This document shows positions 19,276 to 29,162 of a DNA stretch of 64,000 bases, piece by piece. The DNA is from Rattus norvegicus. Its lineage: Eukaryota > Chordata > Mammalia > Rodentia > Muridae. The translations under genes were made by a program, and so were the position numbers. The stretch spans positions 34,043,725-34,107,724 of the forward strand of contig NC_086031.1 in the NCBI RefSeq assembly GCF_036323735.1, read 5' to 3'. Every line of letters starts with the position of its first letter. Position 1 is the stretch's first letter. The notes under the pieces were generated by a model. It saw only the letters and a list, made by a program, of their open reading frames with translations. It ran no database searches and was not told the origin of the DNA.

Positions 19276-19930
19276 AACCAACAAACACCAGCCACAGGCC
19301 AAGGTCCCTGGGCACTGTCCCAAATCTCCAGGGAGGAAATGCATTTGATAGGAGACACAAACTTATTTTGGAATGGCCTTGTCCCTCTCGGGCCATGACC
19401 TGACTGATTAATAGTTTGCTGTGATCTAGATGGTGCCGGTCCCTGGAGATACCACCTATCTGGGTTGCCTTTGTCCCCTGCGGGCTCACGGCCTGAACAC
19501 ACCTCCAGGCCCAGCTGGCTCAGTCTCTCTGTGCTCTTGTTTTGACCACCCACACAATGTCTGTCGGAGATTGGTTTTCAGTTAGAGGTCACAGTGAGTT
19601 GTACAGGAATCCCCAGGGAGGTAGTGCCAAGGATGCTTGCAGGGGACAGCCTTTCATCCTGGGTCATGAGATCAGGAGGGAGAACAGGAGTATGAGTGGA
19701 GTCAGGGTCATAGCTCATGCCAGGGAGCTAATCCAGCTCCCTCCAGGATATGACCCAAGAGGGTGGGGGTACTTTGTAGCCATCGGGACACCAAGCCTGA
19801 CTAGGAAAATCACCCTCTGAGCTGATTCAGACTATCCTCTGAGATCCGTTCAACTTGAGATGCAGGATTTGGAACTAGAGAAAAGAGAACCAGCTTCCTC
19901 TCCTGTCCTCTGTTGAAGGCAAAAGTCACT
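19276..19930. other. single-copy DNA, nothing recognised
   Basis: No repeat recognised. Overlapping frames of 68-99 codons are not informative. Confidence 0.4.
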
Positions 19931-19935
19931 CTGTG

Positions 19936-20254
19936 TGATGGTTTGTGTATGCTTGGCCTAGGGAGGGCCACTATTTGGGAGTGTGGCCTTGCTGGAGTAG
20001 GTGTGTCACTGTGGGCATGGGCTTTAAGACCCTGATCCTAGCTGCCTGGAAGCCAGCTTCTCCTGGCTACCTTCGGATGAAGAAGTAGAACCCTCAATTC
20101 CTCCAGCCCCATGTCTGTCTGGACACCGCCATGCTTCCATATTGACGATGATGGACTGAATCTCTGAGCCTTTAAGCCAGCCCCAATTAAATGTTGTTCT
20201 TATAAGAGTTGCCTTGGTCATGGTGTCTGTTCACAGCAGTAAAACCCTAAGACA
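19936..20254 (+). mobile_element. solo LTR, MaLR-type, with perfect 5-bp target duplication
   Basis: A 319-bp element opening TGATGGTTTG and closing CCCTAAGACA (TG...CA), with a poly(A)-type signal in CAATTAAATGTTG near the end. CTGTG at 19931-19935 recurs exactly at 20255-20259. TG/CA ends and a 5-bp duplication indicate LTR integration. The sequence is the same family as 30750-31061, in the opposite orientation. MaLR is my family assignment. A hAT (URR1) label for this family is possible but fits the 5-bp duplication poorly. Confidence 0.8.
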
Positions 20255-20259
20255 CTGTG

Positions 20260-20561
20260 ACAGTTGGTAGAGCAGTAAGAAATACTTGCTAAGAGTTAAG
20301 ATCACTGTCACAGATGCAGATGCCACCCTGAATACAGTGAGGAAGTGGGAAGAGATAGTGAGTAGATGCAAACTAACAAGGACTGGAGACATTCAGGCCG
20401 GGGCATTCTGCTAATGACAGGCGAGAGTGGGCAGTGGTCCTTGGTAGGGATCGGCTCTACGGGATGACCAGGTGCTGAAGGTGGGGATTCTTCAGGGCTC
20501 TTTCTATAGCTGGACAAGGCAGACCACAGAGTGCCCCAAAATGACCTGGTCAAGAAGAGGC
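20260..20561. other. single-copy DNA, nothing recognised
   Basis: No repeat recognised. Confidence 0.35.
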
Positions 20562-20826
20562 TCTAGGTTGAGAGATGGCTTGTTCAATAGGGTGCTTGCC
20601 TTGGAATATAAAGACATGGGTTCACCACATAAGAAAGCCAAGTATGGTTCGATTACACCAGTAATCCCAGTGCTGGGAAGGCAGAGATGGGTAGATCCCT
20701 GGGGCTTACTAGTTAGCCAGCCTAGCCTAGCTGGTTGAGCTCCAGATCTCAGTAGAGGGACGATACTTAAGGTTGTACTCTGGCCTCCAGAAGCACACAT
20801 GTGCATATGTCCACCCCAAACATACA

Positions 20827-20827
<1 letters not shown>
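20562..20827 (+). mobile_element. B4 SINE
   Basis: The degraded head (TTGAGAGATGGCTTGTTCAA, GGGTGCTTGCCTTGGAATAT) is followed by a B1-like body with CAGTAATCCCAGTGCTGGGA, AGTTAGCCAGCCTAGCCTAG and TGTACTCTGGCCTCCAGAAG, then the CA-rich tail. Confidence 0.85.
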
Positions 20828-20878
<51 letters not shown>

Positions 20879-20903
20879 CGCACGCACGCGCGTGCGCGCA
20901 TGC
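20828..20903. repeat. (CA)n to (CG)n alternating tract, Z-DNA-prone
   Basis: 76 bases of uninterrupted purine-pyrimidine alternation: about 21 CA units, then CGCACACACG and GCACGCGCGTGCGCGCATGC. It is the expanded tail of the B4. Confidence 0.95.
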
Positions 20904-21078
20904 CCTGTGCCACCTATGGTCTCCCATTCCACACTGTTCTTCACCATCTGGGGGAGCTCTGCTGGAGTGTCCTGGCCCATGGTGTTACCCTAGGGGCACT
21001 CCAGAATGTTATCAGTGACACCTCTGACTGTATTGCTCCCCATATTTCATCAAGCCCAGCTCTCAGGTCAGAGACTGG

Positions 21079-21113
21079 TCTGTCTGTCTGTCTGTCTGCC
21101 TCTCTTTAAGGAT

Positions 21114-21144
<31 letters not shown>

Positions 21145-21310
21145 TTATTTAATATGAGTACACTGTTGCTGTCTTCAGACACATAAGAAGAGGGCATCAG
21201 ATCCCATTACAGATGGTTGTGAACCACCATGCAGTTGCTGGGAATTGAACTCAGGACCTCTGAAAGAGCAGTCAGTGCTCTTAACTACTCAGCCATCTCT
21301 CCAGCCCCGG
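21079..21310 (-). mobile_element. B2 SINE, minus strand, with target duplication
   Basis: The reversed B2 head is at 21270-21308 (CTACTCAGCCATCTCTCCAG). The body has GGGCATCAGATCCCATTACA and CACTGTTGCTGTCTTCAGAC. The tail is (TTTA)n at about 21110-21145 plus GTCT units at 21079-21100. GAGACTGG at 21071-21078 recurs at 21311-21318. Well preserved. Confidence 0.93.
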
Positions 21311-21318
21311 GAGACTGG

Positions 21319-22035
21319 ATTTTCACTGCAATCCACTCATCTGTCCTCGAGAGTGCCAGGAGTGCACACAGCCTCATTCTCTGAATCTTTTCCTGCTGCC
21401 CATAGGAGCAAGGCAGATGAGACTCAGAGCTGGGGATTGCACTTAGAGAAAAGGAAAAGAGACTGCATGAGGCCTTTTGTACACCTAGCATGGCTTCCTT
21501 CTGATAGAAACTGGAATCGCTTGAACAGTAGCTGCACAAGATTTTGGCTGTACGGCTCCCAGAATCCTCTGCTCTTGGATTCCTCATGCTGGTGGGCCTA
21601 CCCTGGGCTCTATGGGGAAGGGTGTGATGTTAGAATCCAGCCTCAGCTCAGGTCTCCTCTTGTAAATACAGGGAGGCACCTTACTTATCTGTGAGTCCTT
21701 AGCTAAGAGGTTTACAGGTGCCACGAAATCTTACCTGGGGAGTGGATTTATATCAAAGGAAGCGGCAGCCTATTCCCTATACCCTTCCCTGTGTCGTGCA
21801 AGGGAACCAGAGATGCCGGCTTCTAGCTCTCTGTAAACTCGCCAGCATCCTTGAAGGGTAGGAGACACTCCTGTGTTTGCCAAGTGGGCTCTGATTTTCT
21901 TCAGAGAGCCCACCCTGCTGTTTCCTCTGTTTCTGTCCAAGGCAGTAAATAACTCTTCAGATAAATTCCTTAGTTCTCAGTAATCCGTCTCAGTGTCATC
22001 TTAAACCACCCACCCCATCCCCAAACCTATACTGT
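21319..22035. other. single-copy DNA, nothing recognised
   Basis: No repeat recognised. The 149-codon plus frame at 21245-21694 starts inside the B2 and is not a gene. Confidence 0.4.
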
Positions 22036-22039
22036 CCTC

Positions 22040-22205
22040 CAGGAGTTCTGCCCTCATGTGTCCCACCTTCCCCTGCTACTGTTTCCTTGGTTCCACCCTC
22101 CCTGAGTTCCACACTCCTTGGGTTCTGTCTTTCCTGACCCTACCTTCCCTGAGTTCCATCCACTCTGGTTCCTGTCCTCCTGGGTTCTGCCTTCCCAGAT
22201 GCCAC
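22040..22205. repeat. degenerate tandem of about 24 bp, pyrimidine-rich
   Basis: GGTTCCACCCTCCCTGAGTT and variants (GAGTTCCACACTCCTTGGGT, GAGTTCCATCCACTCTGG, GGTTCTGCCTTCCCAG) repeat five to seven times with drift. The 160-codon minus frame at 22054-22536 reads this as Gly/Trp/Asn-rich repeats. Confidence 0.6.
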
Positions 22206-22519
22206 CACCAATGGACTTACTCTCCTCAGAGAGTCGTGTCTGTCTTATCGAGCTCTGACACGTTTTCTGACCTGGCTGCTCCGTGCACCACCCACTCGAT
22301 CTCCCTAAGATCTTGCATCTGTTGTTACTTGTGTATACTGCTCTCTCTTTCTCCTCTGTGCAGGGAGCCCCTGAGACCTGGGCGCCAGCCTCAGCCTCTT
22401 GGGATGAGTTGAGGACAGGAAAGGGGCCCATACACAGGTATGTATAATCAGTGGCCAGCACCCCTGGTTTTGTTTGTTTTGTGCCCATGTGGGGGTGTGT
22501 TGGTTGGTTTTGTTTGAGG
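22206..22519. other. single-copy DNA, nothing recognised
   Basis: No repeat recognised. Confidence 0.35.
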
Positions 22520-22590
22520 AGGTGGGATGAACTCAAGCTATTGTGTACTCTACCAATCTACCCCTGTGCCACATCCCCCACCCAGGCTGG
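22520..22590 (-). mobile_element. possible ID-like SINE fragment, minus strand
   Basis: GGGATGAACTCAAGCTATTG and CTCTACCAATCTACCCCTGT faintly match a reversed ID head. Weak. Confidence 0.3.
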
Positions 22591-23040
22591 ATTGCACTTG
22601 GAGAACACCCCATCCAGTGTGTTCAACACTTAGCTGTAGGCTGCATGCATCCCAGGATAGGCTTCGAATGCGGCCCAATATAGAACTGAAAACTAACTTA
22701 AGACATAGTGGGATACTTTTGACCGTTGTAGACTCAGCATCAGAAACTTGGACATTGGATTTGGCTGTTGGTGCCTACAGTGGGGATTACAGACCCACAG
22801 AAAAACTGGATGAATGTGTTTCCATGTGCCAGGCAGAACCTATACCCCATTCCTAAGCTCTCTTGCATCTTTCCCGTTGCATCTTTTTGTAAGTTGGTGA
22901 CCAAGGTTCCATGGACTCCTAAATCCTGACTTTATGAGGCAAGGCTGGGTCCTCATTTGATAAACCAACCCAGAATAAGATGGCTCGATGTTTTCCTTTC
23001 TCTGTTTGCATCTACACATCCATCCACATCCATCTCCCAT
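22591..23040. other. single-copy DNA, nothing recognised
   Basis: No repeat recognised. Confidence 0.35.
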
Positions 23041-23310
23041 GTGTGTACAAACACACACATGCACACACACAGACAGACACATGTATATACACAGACAAAT
23101 GCACACCCACACACAGAAACACACATGTGCACATACACAGACACATATGCAGGCATGCACAGACTCACACATATAAACATATGTACACACAGAGAGACAC
23201 ACATACAGACACCTATGTAGACATACACAGATGCAAACACACATATACACATGCACACACACATGCATGTGCACACACATACGCACACACATGCACATGC
23301 AGAGTGAGAT
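23041..23310. repeat. CA-rich imperfect array
   Basis: About 270 bases of CA broken by ACAGAC, CATGCA and ATATAC segments. It gives His/Thr and Val/Cys artefact frames on the two strands. Confidence 0.93.
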
Positions 23311-23929
23311 CTTATGGAACCCATGGGTGTGCAGGCATTTTGAGGGAGGTCCCCTCTACTAGTCCCCTATAGGAAGGAGCCCACAAGGCTCCTGGCCTGC
23401 TACCACCAGTCACTGCCGTCTTCCATATTCCAAGCATGCGGGCTCCTTCAGCTGTTGGAATGCTCCAGAGACCCTCCGGTGTTTTAGCTCAAAGGAACCC
23501 TTTGATGTCCTAGATGACAAAGCCAGGCATCATGGAGGCTGCTGTGCAGGGACGATGGCTCCCAGCAGACGGCACAGGAGGGGCAGCCGCTGGCTGTCAG
23601 CACTCCAGGTCTTCTGAAGTGTTTTGTCTCAGCTCCACGTGGATGTCTTTGCTGTCATAGCCGCTGCTTCCTGGTGTCTCTGGGCTTTCCTTGGGGATGT
23701 GCAGATCCCCAGGCCAGCCCAACGCAGTCCAGATGTGACAAGGAGGAAGGACGGACTCCAGCTTGGCTTGGGAAGCCACTTTGTCCACAGACGTCCTGGG
23801 CTCCTATAACTCAGGGAGACTCTGCCTGACCTGGGCAGCTCCGCCCTATGCTCTGTGGACACTGAGAGGCTCTTTGTTGGTGGAGAGCTTTGCTTATAGG
23901 GCCTATGCATGTCCTGGTTCTAAAGACAC
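23311..23929. other. single-copy DNA, nothing recognised
   Basis: Relatively GC-rich, no repeat recognised. Frames of 60-93 codons on both strands without a recognisable domain. Confidence 0.4.
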
Positions 23930-24110
23930 CTCTGCCATTCCAGAGCTGGATGTCCTTGGCTTTTATCAGTAAAATGGGGACGATGATGATGAGGGTGATG
24001 AGGGTGATGATGATGATGCCCACCTACAGGACGGTGGTGAAAGTCAGAGAGAACAGCATAATTCTAGCCCAGCCACAGGCACAAACAGGATTTCAATAAG
24101 TAGCAGTACC
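23930..24110 (+). mobile_element. MIR-type SINE with internal GAT expansion
   Basis: ATCAGTAAAATGGGGACGAT is the MIR core segment that normally continues as GGATAATAATACC. Here a GAT/GGTGAT run (about 23980-24018) sits exactly there. CCAGCCACAGGCACAAACAG and TTTCAATAAGTAGCAG match the MIR end. Confidence 0.6.
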
Positions 24111-24159
24111 CATCCCCTTTCTTTCCCCTCTTTTCTGTAACTTGGGGGCTCTCCATCTC

Positions 24160-24330
24160 TTCTAGTTTCCATTCCGTGGCTGTGATAAAGCATTTGGACC
24201 AAAAGCAACTTACGAGCAAAGGGTTTACATGGCTATACTTTCAGACCAAGGTACATTGCTGGGGGAAGGCAGGCAGGTTTGTCACTGGCCTGGAGATCAC
24301 TGAGGAGGCTGTGCTGGCTAGCCAGTGAGT
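24160..24330 (-). mobile_element. rodent MaLR-type LTR fragment, minus strand
   Basis: TTCTAGTTTCCATTCCGTGG, CTGTGATAAAGCATTTGGAC and CAAAAGCAACTTACGAGCAA match the reversed 3-prime end of this LTR group. It breaks off near 24330. Confidence 0.6.
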
Positions 24331-24334
24331 CCCA

Positions 24335-24425
24335 AGAGTGTTGGTTGGTTTTGGGTAAATTTGACACAAGCTAGTGTCATTCATTAGAAGAGGGACTCTG
24401 AGTTGAGAAAATGTCTCCATAGAAC
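24335..24425 (+). mobile_element. LTR-group fragment in opposite orientation
   Basis: AAATTTGACACAAGCTAGTG, AGAAGAGGGACTCTGAGTTG and AGAAAATGTCTCCATAGAAC are the 5-prime part of the same LTR group in sense orientation, between two minus-orientation pieces. Confidence 0.55.
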
Positions 24426-24429
24426 TTGT

Positions 24430-24610
24430 GCATAGACAAACTGTAGTTCAAGGCAGGAACCTGGAGGGAGGAACTGAAGCAGAGGAGCGCTGCTTACTGG
24501 CTTGTTTCCCATGGCCTGCTCAGCCTGTTTTCTTTTACAATCCAGGGCTCCCTGCCCAGGGGCAGCATTGCCTGCAGTGAGCTAGGCCCTCCCACCTCCA
24601 TCCATGAGCA
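24430..24610 (-). mobile_element. LTR-group middle fragment, minus strand
   Basis: GGCAGGAACCTGGAGGGAGG, GGAGCGCTGCTTACTGGCTT, GCTCAGCCTGTTTTCTTTTA and TAGGCCCTCCCACCTCCATC match the central and distal part of the reversed LTR. Confidence 0.6.
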
Positions 24611-24624
24611 AGGAAATGGAGGAC

Positions 24625-25085
24625 AGTGTGTGTGCCTTAGTGTGAGTGTGTATGTCTGTGTGTATATGTGAGTGTGTATAAATGTGTGTGTGCCTCAGTG
24701 TGAGTGTGTATGTCTGTATGTACATGTGAGTGTATATAAATGTGAGTGAGTGTGTGAGTGTGTATGTGTGTGTACATGTGAGTGTGTATTAATGTGTGTG
24801 TGCCTCAGTGTGAGTGTGTATGTCTGTGTGTACATGTGACTGTGTATAAATGTGTGTGCCTCAGTGTGAGTGTGTATGTCTGTGTGTACATGTGACTGTG
24901 TATAAATGTGTGTGTGCCTCAGTGTGAGTGTGTATGTCTGTGTGTACATGTGACTGTGTATAAATGTGTGTGTGCCTCATTGTGATCAGGTGTCTGTGTG
25001 TATATGTCAGTGTGTGTAAATGTGTGTGTCTCAGTGTGAATGTGCCTATCTGTGTGTAAATGTGAGTGTATATGTGAATGCCTTG
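24625..25085. repeat. 58-bp-period GT-rich minisatellite
   Basis: The block TGCCTCAGTGTGAGTGTGTA recurs from 24633, 24691, 24801, 24857, 24915 and 24973. Spacing is 58 bp except for a 110-bp step (one irregular unit) and a 56-bp step. Each unit also holds a TGTACATGTGACTG-type and a TATAAATGTG segment. Confidence 0.92.
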
Positions 25086-25087
25086 GG

Positions 25088-25112
25088 GGGTGTGTGTGTG
25101 TGTGTGTGTGTG
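25088..25112. repeat. (GT)n microsatellite
   Basis: About 11 GT units after the minisatellite. Confidence 0.9.
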
Positions 25113-25200
25113 CACATACAGGTATGCACATACCTTGGTGTGAGTGTGGCAGTCGGAGGACAACGTTCAGGAGCCAGTTCAGTTCTTTCCTTCCTCGTTT
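25113..25200 (-). mobile_element. tRNA-derived SINE 3-prime fragment, minus strand
   Basis: GGCAGTCGGAGGACAACGTT and CAGGAGCCAGTTCAGTTCTT resemble the reversed AGAGGACAACTTGCAGGAGT segment. The head is missing, so the GT minisatellite may be its tail. Confidence 0.5.
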
Positions 25201-25645
25201 GCTTCTGATATGCTGTGTACTCCAGGCTAGTTGGCCTGTGAGCTTCTGGGCAATTCTGTTTCTACTCAGCTCACTGAAGGAGGGAAGGAGTGAAAGAATT
25301 ACAGACGTTCATCACTTCATCTGGCCATCTGGAAGGCCCACAGACATTTAATGGCCACTTGTAGCAGATGAGAGGAAGTAGCACAATTAACTTAAACATT
25401 AAACATCATTTTACCAATCTCTAGTTAGTGTCTTGGCAACAGGTGGTCAGTATGTAATAAACCAACGCTATATTTTGACTTCTTTTGTGCAATGTCTCCA
25501 AGCACTGGTGTGCATGTTACTCTTTCAACGCGTATGAGTTTATTTAGACACCCTCCAGGCATGTGTGGAGTCCTTTCATGCTGACCCTTTCATCAGTGCA
25601 TGTCAGTGACTACCTGGAATAAGGCACGAGGTCCTCTTCTTAGGA
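25201..25645. other. single-copy DNA, nothing recognised
   Basis: No repeat recognised. Confidence 0.4.
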
Positions 25646-25647
25646 CT

Positions 25648-25728
25648 TGGGTCCCAACCTTCCTAATACTGTGACCCTTTGATACAGTTCCTCATGTTGT
25701 GGCCCATGGGTTGAGAACCACTGTCTCA
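25648..25728. mobile_element. hAT-type MITE fragment
   Basis: CCTTCCTAATACTGTGACCC, GATACAGTTCCTCATGTTGT and GGGTTGAGAACCACTG are parts of the same MITE family as 4774-4970, in the opposite orientation and with the centre deleted. Confidence 0.65.
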
Positions 25729-26345
25729 GGGCCTTCCCACTGCCTCCCAGCCCTCCTGCTGAAACAGTTATGCATCATAAGCCCCCCAAAATGTGGCAAA
25801 TACAACATTGGAGAAGTAGGGTGCATGTGTCTGTAGGAAAGGTGTATGCACCTCCCGTCTGATGCTGGCACCTGGCTGTACTGATAGAATCATAATTGTT
25901 CTCCAGAAAGCCAGGAGCAGGGCATCTGGGGGATAGGACGAAGCTGGTTGACAAGAGAGACTACAGAAAGACCAGGAGCACAGAGCTGTCTGGGCTGAGA
26001 GGTGAAGACAGGGGCAGAGATGGCAAGAGTGTCAGGGTCAGGTGTTCAGGCCCAGGGCAGGGAAAGAGGCCTCCGACAGGATGCGTCTCTGGGGATCTAG
26101 AAAAGGAGCAAGGTAGCTTTCTGCTCTCTTCACATTTCTGTTGTGTGGGGTTTGGTCCCTTGTAGAAGTCCAGCACATAAGGCAGAATTTAGGCTTCAGC
26201 TCCTGGCCTTGGACGTGGTGGGTGGAGCAGGCAGGCTAGTCTTGCAGGCATCATTTCTTACCTGGTTTCTGTAAATGGCGAGACCTGTCTTCAGCCTACA
26301 ACTGGGACCACAAAGGGGCTGTTTTCAGTCACCTCCATGGCCTCC
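25729..26345. other. single-copy DNA, nothing recognised
   Basis: No repeat recognised. Confidence 0.4.
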
Positions 26346-26354
26346 GCCGCCGTG

Positions 26355-26445
26355 CCAGCACCAGTACCAGCACCAGCACTTTCTTCTCCCTCTTCTCCTC
26401 TTCCTCCCCCTCCTCCCCCTTCCCCTCCCTCCTTTCCCTTCTGTT
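26355..26445. repeat. CCAGCA tandem followed by pyrimidine tract
   Basis: About four CAGCAC/CAGTAC units at 26355-26380, then 65 bases of almost pure pyrimidine. Confidence 0.85.
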
Positions 26446-26446
26446 C

Positions 26447-26572
26447 TCACCACAGGGTCTCTTTGTGTAGCCTCAGCTGTTCCTGTAACTGGCTAACCCT
26501 GTAGATCATGCTGGCCTCAGAAATCTACCCACCTCTGCCTCAGGATTACAGGCCTGTGTACTGCCCACCCTC
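26447..26572 (-). mobile_element. B1 SINE, minus strand
   Basis: CACAGGGTCTCTTTGTGTAG, ATCATGCTGGCCTCAGAAAT and TGCCTCAGGATTACAGGCCT are reversed B1 landmarks. The A-rich tail side is the pyrimidine tract to its left. Confidence 0.8.
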
Positions 26573-26761
26573 CCCTGCACATAGCATGCTTGAAGTCTTC
26601 TTACAAGCCACTGTCCCTGGCCTGTCCCTTACCCTCGCAGCTCTGTGAAGCTTATTTCCCCTTTCTCTCTTGACCCCTGACGCCACCCTTCCGGTCTCTG
26701 TAAGGTCTTTAGCCTGCAATCCCCTCCCCCCCATCCTCCTTCCTTTTCTTCCTTTCTTCCT

Positions 26762-26816
26762 GTCACTGGGAATTGAATGTAGGCCAGGCATTCTGCCACT
26801 GAGCTATATTCCCCAG
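26762..26816 (-). mobile_element. ID-like SINE head, minus strand
   Basis: TCACTGGGAATTGAATGTAG and CCACTGAGCTATATTCCCCA are the reversed tRNA-like head. Confidence 0.6.
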
Positions 26817-26834
26817 GGTCCTCCCGCATTTGTT

Positions 26835-27030
26835 TGTGTGTTTGAAACAGGGGCCTTTTAACTTGCTAAGTCTCGAGGATTTTTGATCCACCAATTTGCA
26901 CTTTAAGTGCCGAGACTACAGGCGAGAACCACCACACCTGACTTAAGAAGGGATGGGGATGGAACCCAGGGCTTTCTGCGAACTAGGCAGGATCTCTCAA
27001 CTACCAGCTGAACTACCTCTCCAGCCCCTC
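26835..27030 (-). mobile_element. ID-B1 composite SINE, minus strand
   Basis: TGTGTTTGAAACAGGGGCCT and CCGAGACTACAGGCGAGAAC are a reversed B1 body. GGGGATGGAACCCAGGGCTT and GAACTACCTCTCCAGCCCC are the reversed head. Confidence 0.65.
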
Positions 27031-27044
27031 AACAGCCTTCACTT

Positions 27045-27175
27045 TTTATCTTGAAATTAAACTTCCCTGCTTGTCCTGGAACTCGCTCTGTAGTCCGAGG
27101 TGGCCTTAAAATTTTCCTTTTCGCTTACTAAGTAGCTCAGATTACAGACCTGGGCTACCTACCCAGCTTTCTCCC
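27045..27175 (-). mobile_element. B1 SINE fragment, minus strand
   Basis: CTTGTCCTGGAACTCGCTCT and AGTAGCTCAGATTACAGACC are reversed B1 motifs, degraded. Confidence 0.6.
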
Positions 27176-27439
27176 TTCCTGCCTTACACTTGGTGCCCAT
27201 CTCTCTGTCTTAGCTTTGGGTTAAATCACTCTCTCCCTAGCCTTTGGCACGTCTTGGTTCGCTGGCATGGCTGTCAGCTCTCTGAGGTCCCCAGACTCAG
27301 CCAGTGGGTAAGAAAATTGGTTCTGGGTCTCCTCTCTGATCATCTTAGCGAGAGTGACAGTGTCAGTGAGAGTGATCTATGGCAGACCGAACACAAAGAT
27401 TCAAATCTAGAGACTGCTGGCCCGGGACAGCCATTCTTT
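27176..27439. other. single-copy DNA, nothing recognised
   Basis: No repeat recognised. Confidence 0.35.
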
Positions 27440-28080
27440 TCAGTCGTTTGACGCATGCTCGCTGAGCACCAAGTCCGGACCCACCGCACAGCCTCCCAGC
27501 TGACTGGCTGCGCCTCCTCCGTGGATGGGTTTTGGCTAATGGGCTAATGAATCAGGATCGTCCAAATGCTTCCTTCAGCACCGGTGTCCAAATGCCAGGC
27601 AGTTCTGTTCATGGACTCTGCGGGTAATGATCCCTTCCGAAAATCATAATCCATCAATCTCGCGTCTCCATACCATCCATCAATGTTCTGGAATCTGCGG
27701 CTGTGTTCTCGTTCCAGGAGTTTTCAATCACTTTTTCTTTTCCCCTGTGCTCGCAGAACAGTGCGCTGACACTGGGAAATTGTGTTTTGACATGAAATCA
27801 TTATGTGTTTTAAAACCTCTCCTTCAACATTGGGCTTTTCCTGCTCCCTGCTCTGCCCCGACTCTGGTGGGAGCCCTGTTCCTTTGTTGAGTCCCGGGAC
27901 ACAGGGAAGGGATGCCCCCTGCCTAATTTATAGCAACATTATCACACTATAATTAATTTATCTCCTCCAATCAGGGACTGCTAGACTATTTCCTCGGGCC
28001 TGCTTATGCATCTTTAAGTTGCATCCTAAAGTAGATAGGAATTCAACTAAGGGGAACAGAAGTCAGTTGACCAATGCATG
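27440..28080. other. candidate conserved noncoding element
   Basis: Over 600 bases without any recognisable repeat, in a repeat-dense window. It has homeodomain-type cores (GGGCTAATGAATC near 27541, AATTAATT at 27951-27958) and an unusual mixture of CpG-containing and AT-rich patches. No coherent frame. Enhancer identity is inferred from texture alone. Confidence 0.3.
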
Positions 28081-28267
28081 AAGGCACACGGGGACGAGAT
28101 ACTCATCTGCACTCATTATTTCCTGTGGCCCCTGCACTCCCAGAGACGGTGAATGTGGAGGTACATGTTGCATGTCCCTCTTCACTCTGACGAAGCTACT
28201 AACTTTTTCTGAGGTAGATTCTAGTGCAGCTCTTGCCTACCTTCTAGCCATCTATGGCCCTGACCCC
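28081..28267. other. single-copy DNA, nothing recognised
   Basis: No repeat recognised. Confidence 0.35.
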
Positions 28268-28420
28268 CTAGCACCCTATAATGCTGATGCCACAGGCCTT
28301 TAATCTAAGCACTGGAGAGGCAAAGTCAGGAGGATCATAAGTTCAAAGTCATCTTCATGTATACAGTGAGTTTGAGCCCAGCCTGGGCTTTATGAGATTC
28401 TATTTAAAGAAATGAAAACA
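28268..28420 (+). mobile_element. B1-type SINE
   Basis: CCTTTAATCTAAGCACTGGA, GAGGCAAAGTCAGGAGGATC, AAGTTCAAAGTCATCTTCAT and GAGCCCAGCCTGGGCTTTAT match the B1 body, with an A-rich end. It lacks a clear first third. Confidence 0.75.
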
Positions 28421-28454
28421 AACAAGATTCTGGTATGTATTTATTTTTTTGTGT

Positions 28455-28480
28455 ATATGTGTGTACACTGTGTATGTGTG

Positions 28481-28521
<41 letters not shown>

Positions 28522-28700
28522 TTTGCAGACACATATACACAGGCAGAGGCTAGCCAAGGACAGTGGATGCCTTGCTTAATCATTCTCTACCTCATCTCCA
28601 TGAGACAGGCTTCCCACTGAATCAGGAAGTAGATTGGCAGAAGGCAAGCCACAGAGATCCTCTTGCCTCCAACACTCCTCCCCCCCGCCCAGGTCCTGGG
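28455..28700 (-). mobile_element. B4 SINE, minus strand, with (GT)n tail
   Basis: The GT run (about 28479-28515) is the tail. AATCATTCTCTACCTCATCT, CATGAGACAGGCTTCCCACT and CAGAGATCCTCTTGCCTCCA are the reversed B4 order. The head is missing. Confidence 0.7.
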
Positions 28701-29084
28701 GGTCGAGTTGTGTGTGAAGTTACATCCAATTTTAACAATGGTGCTTGGAATCTCTGCTCGCGTCCTCATGTAGCACTGGTCCTTAGCGAACCAATTCCTT
28801 ATTCTCAGAGTCTAGCACCCAGAGACATTTTCGTCCAGCAAGGCCTTATATGGATTTCAGTTACTGATCTGGTGTCAGCTAAGGAGGGGTGCTTAGAAGA
28901 AAAGGTGAAGGGAGTTTGGCTTCTGGGAAAGGATTGTGTATCAACTCCGTGTCTTTCTTGCTGTGTGTGATTCCATGGGAAATATTCTTCCTAAGTAGTT
29001 CTAAACAGCTCTGCTCTGACACCTCCAGACCTGTATGCTCCTAAGTATATGACTGGGCTGTATTTGGTAGAAGGAGAGAAAGGA
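28701..29084. other. single-copy DNA, nothing recognised
   Basis: No repeat recognised. The 135-codon frame at 28563-28970 starts in the B4 and is not supported. Confidence 0.4.
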
Positions 29085-29162
29085 CTCCAAATACAAGGGG
29101 TTGAACCCACGTCACTGGCCTTGTACAGCAAGCCCTCTTATACGCTGAGCCATCTCGTTACC
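29085..29162 (-). mobile_element. possible SINE head, minus strand
   Basis: GGGGTTGAACCCACGTCACT and CTTATACGCTGAGCCATCTC resemble a reversed ID/B4 head. Weak and isolated. Confidence 0.4.

Noticed and set aside
22054..22536. 160-codon minus frame with Gly/Trp/Asn repeats
   Set aside because: Much of it reads a degenerate 24-bp pyrimidine tandem.
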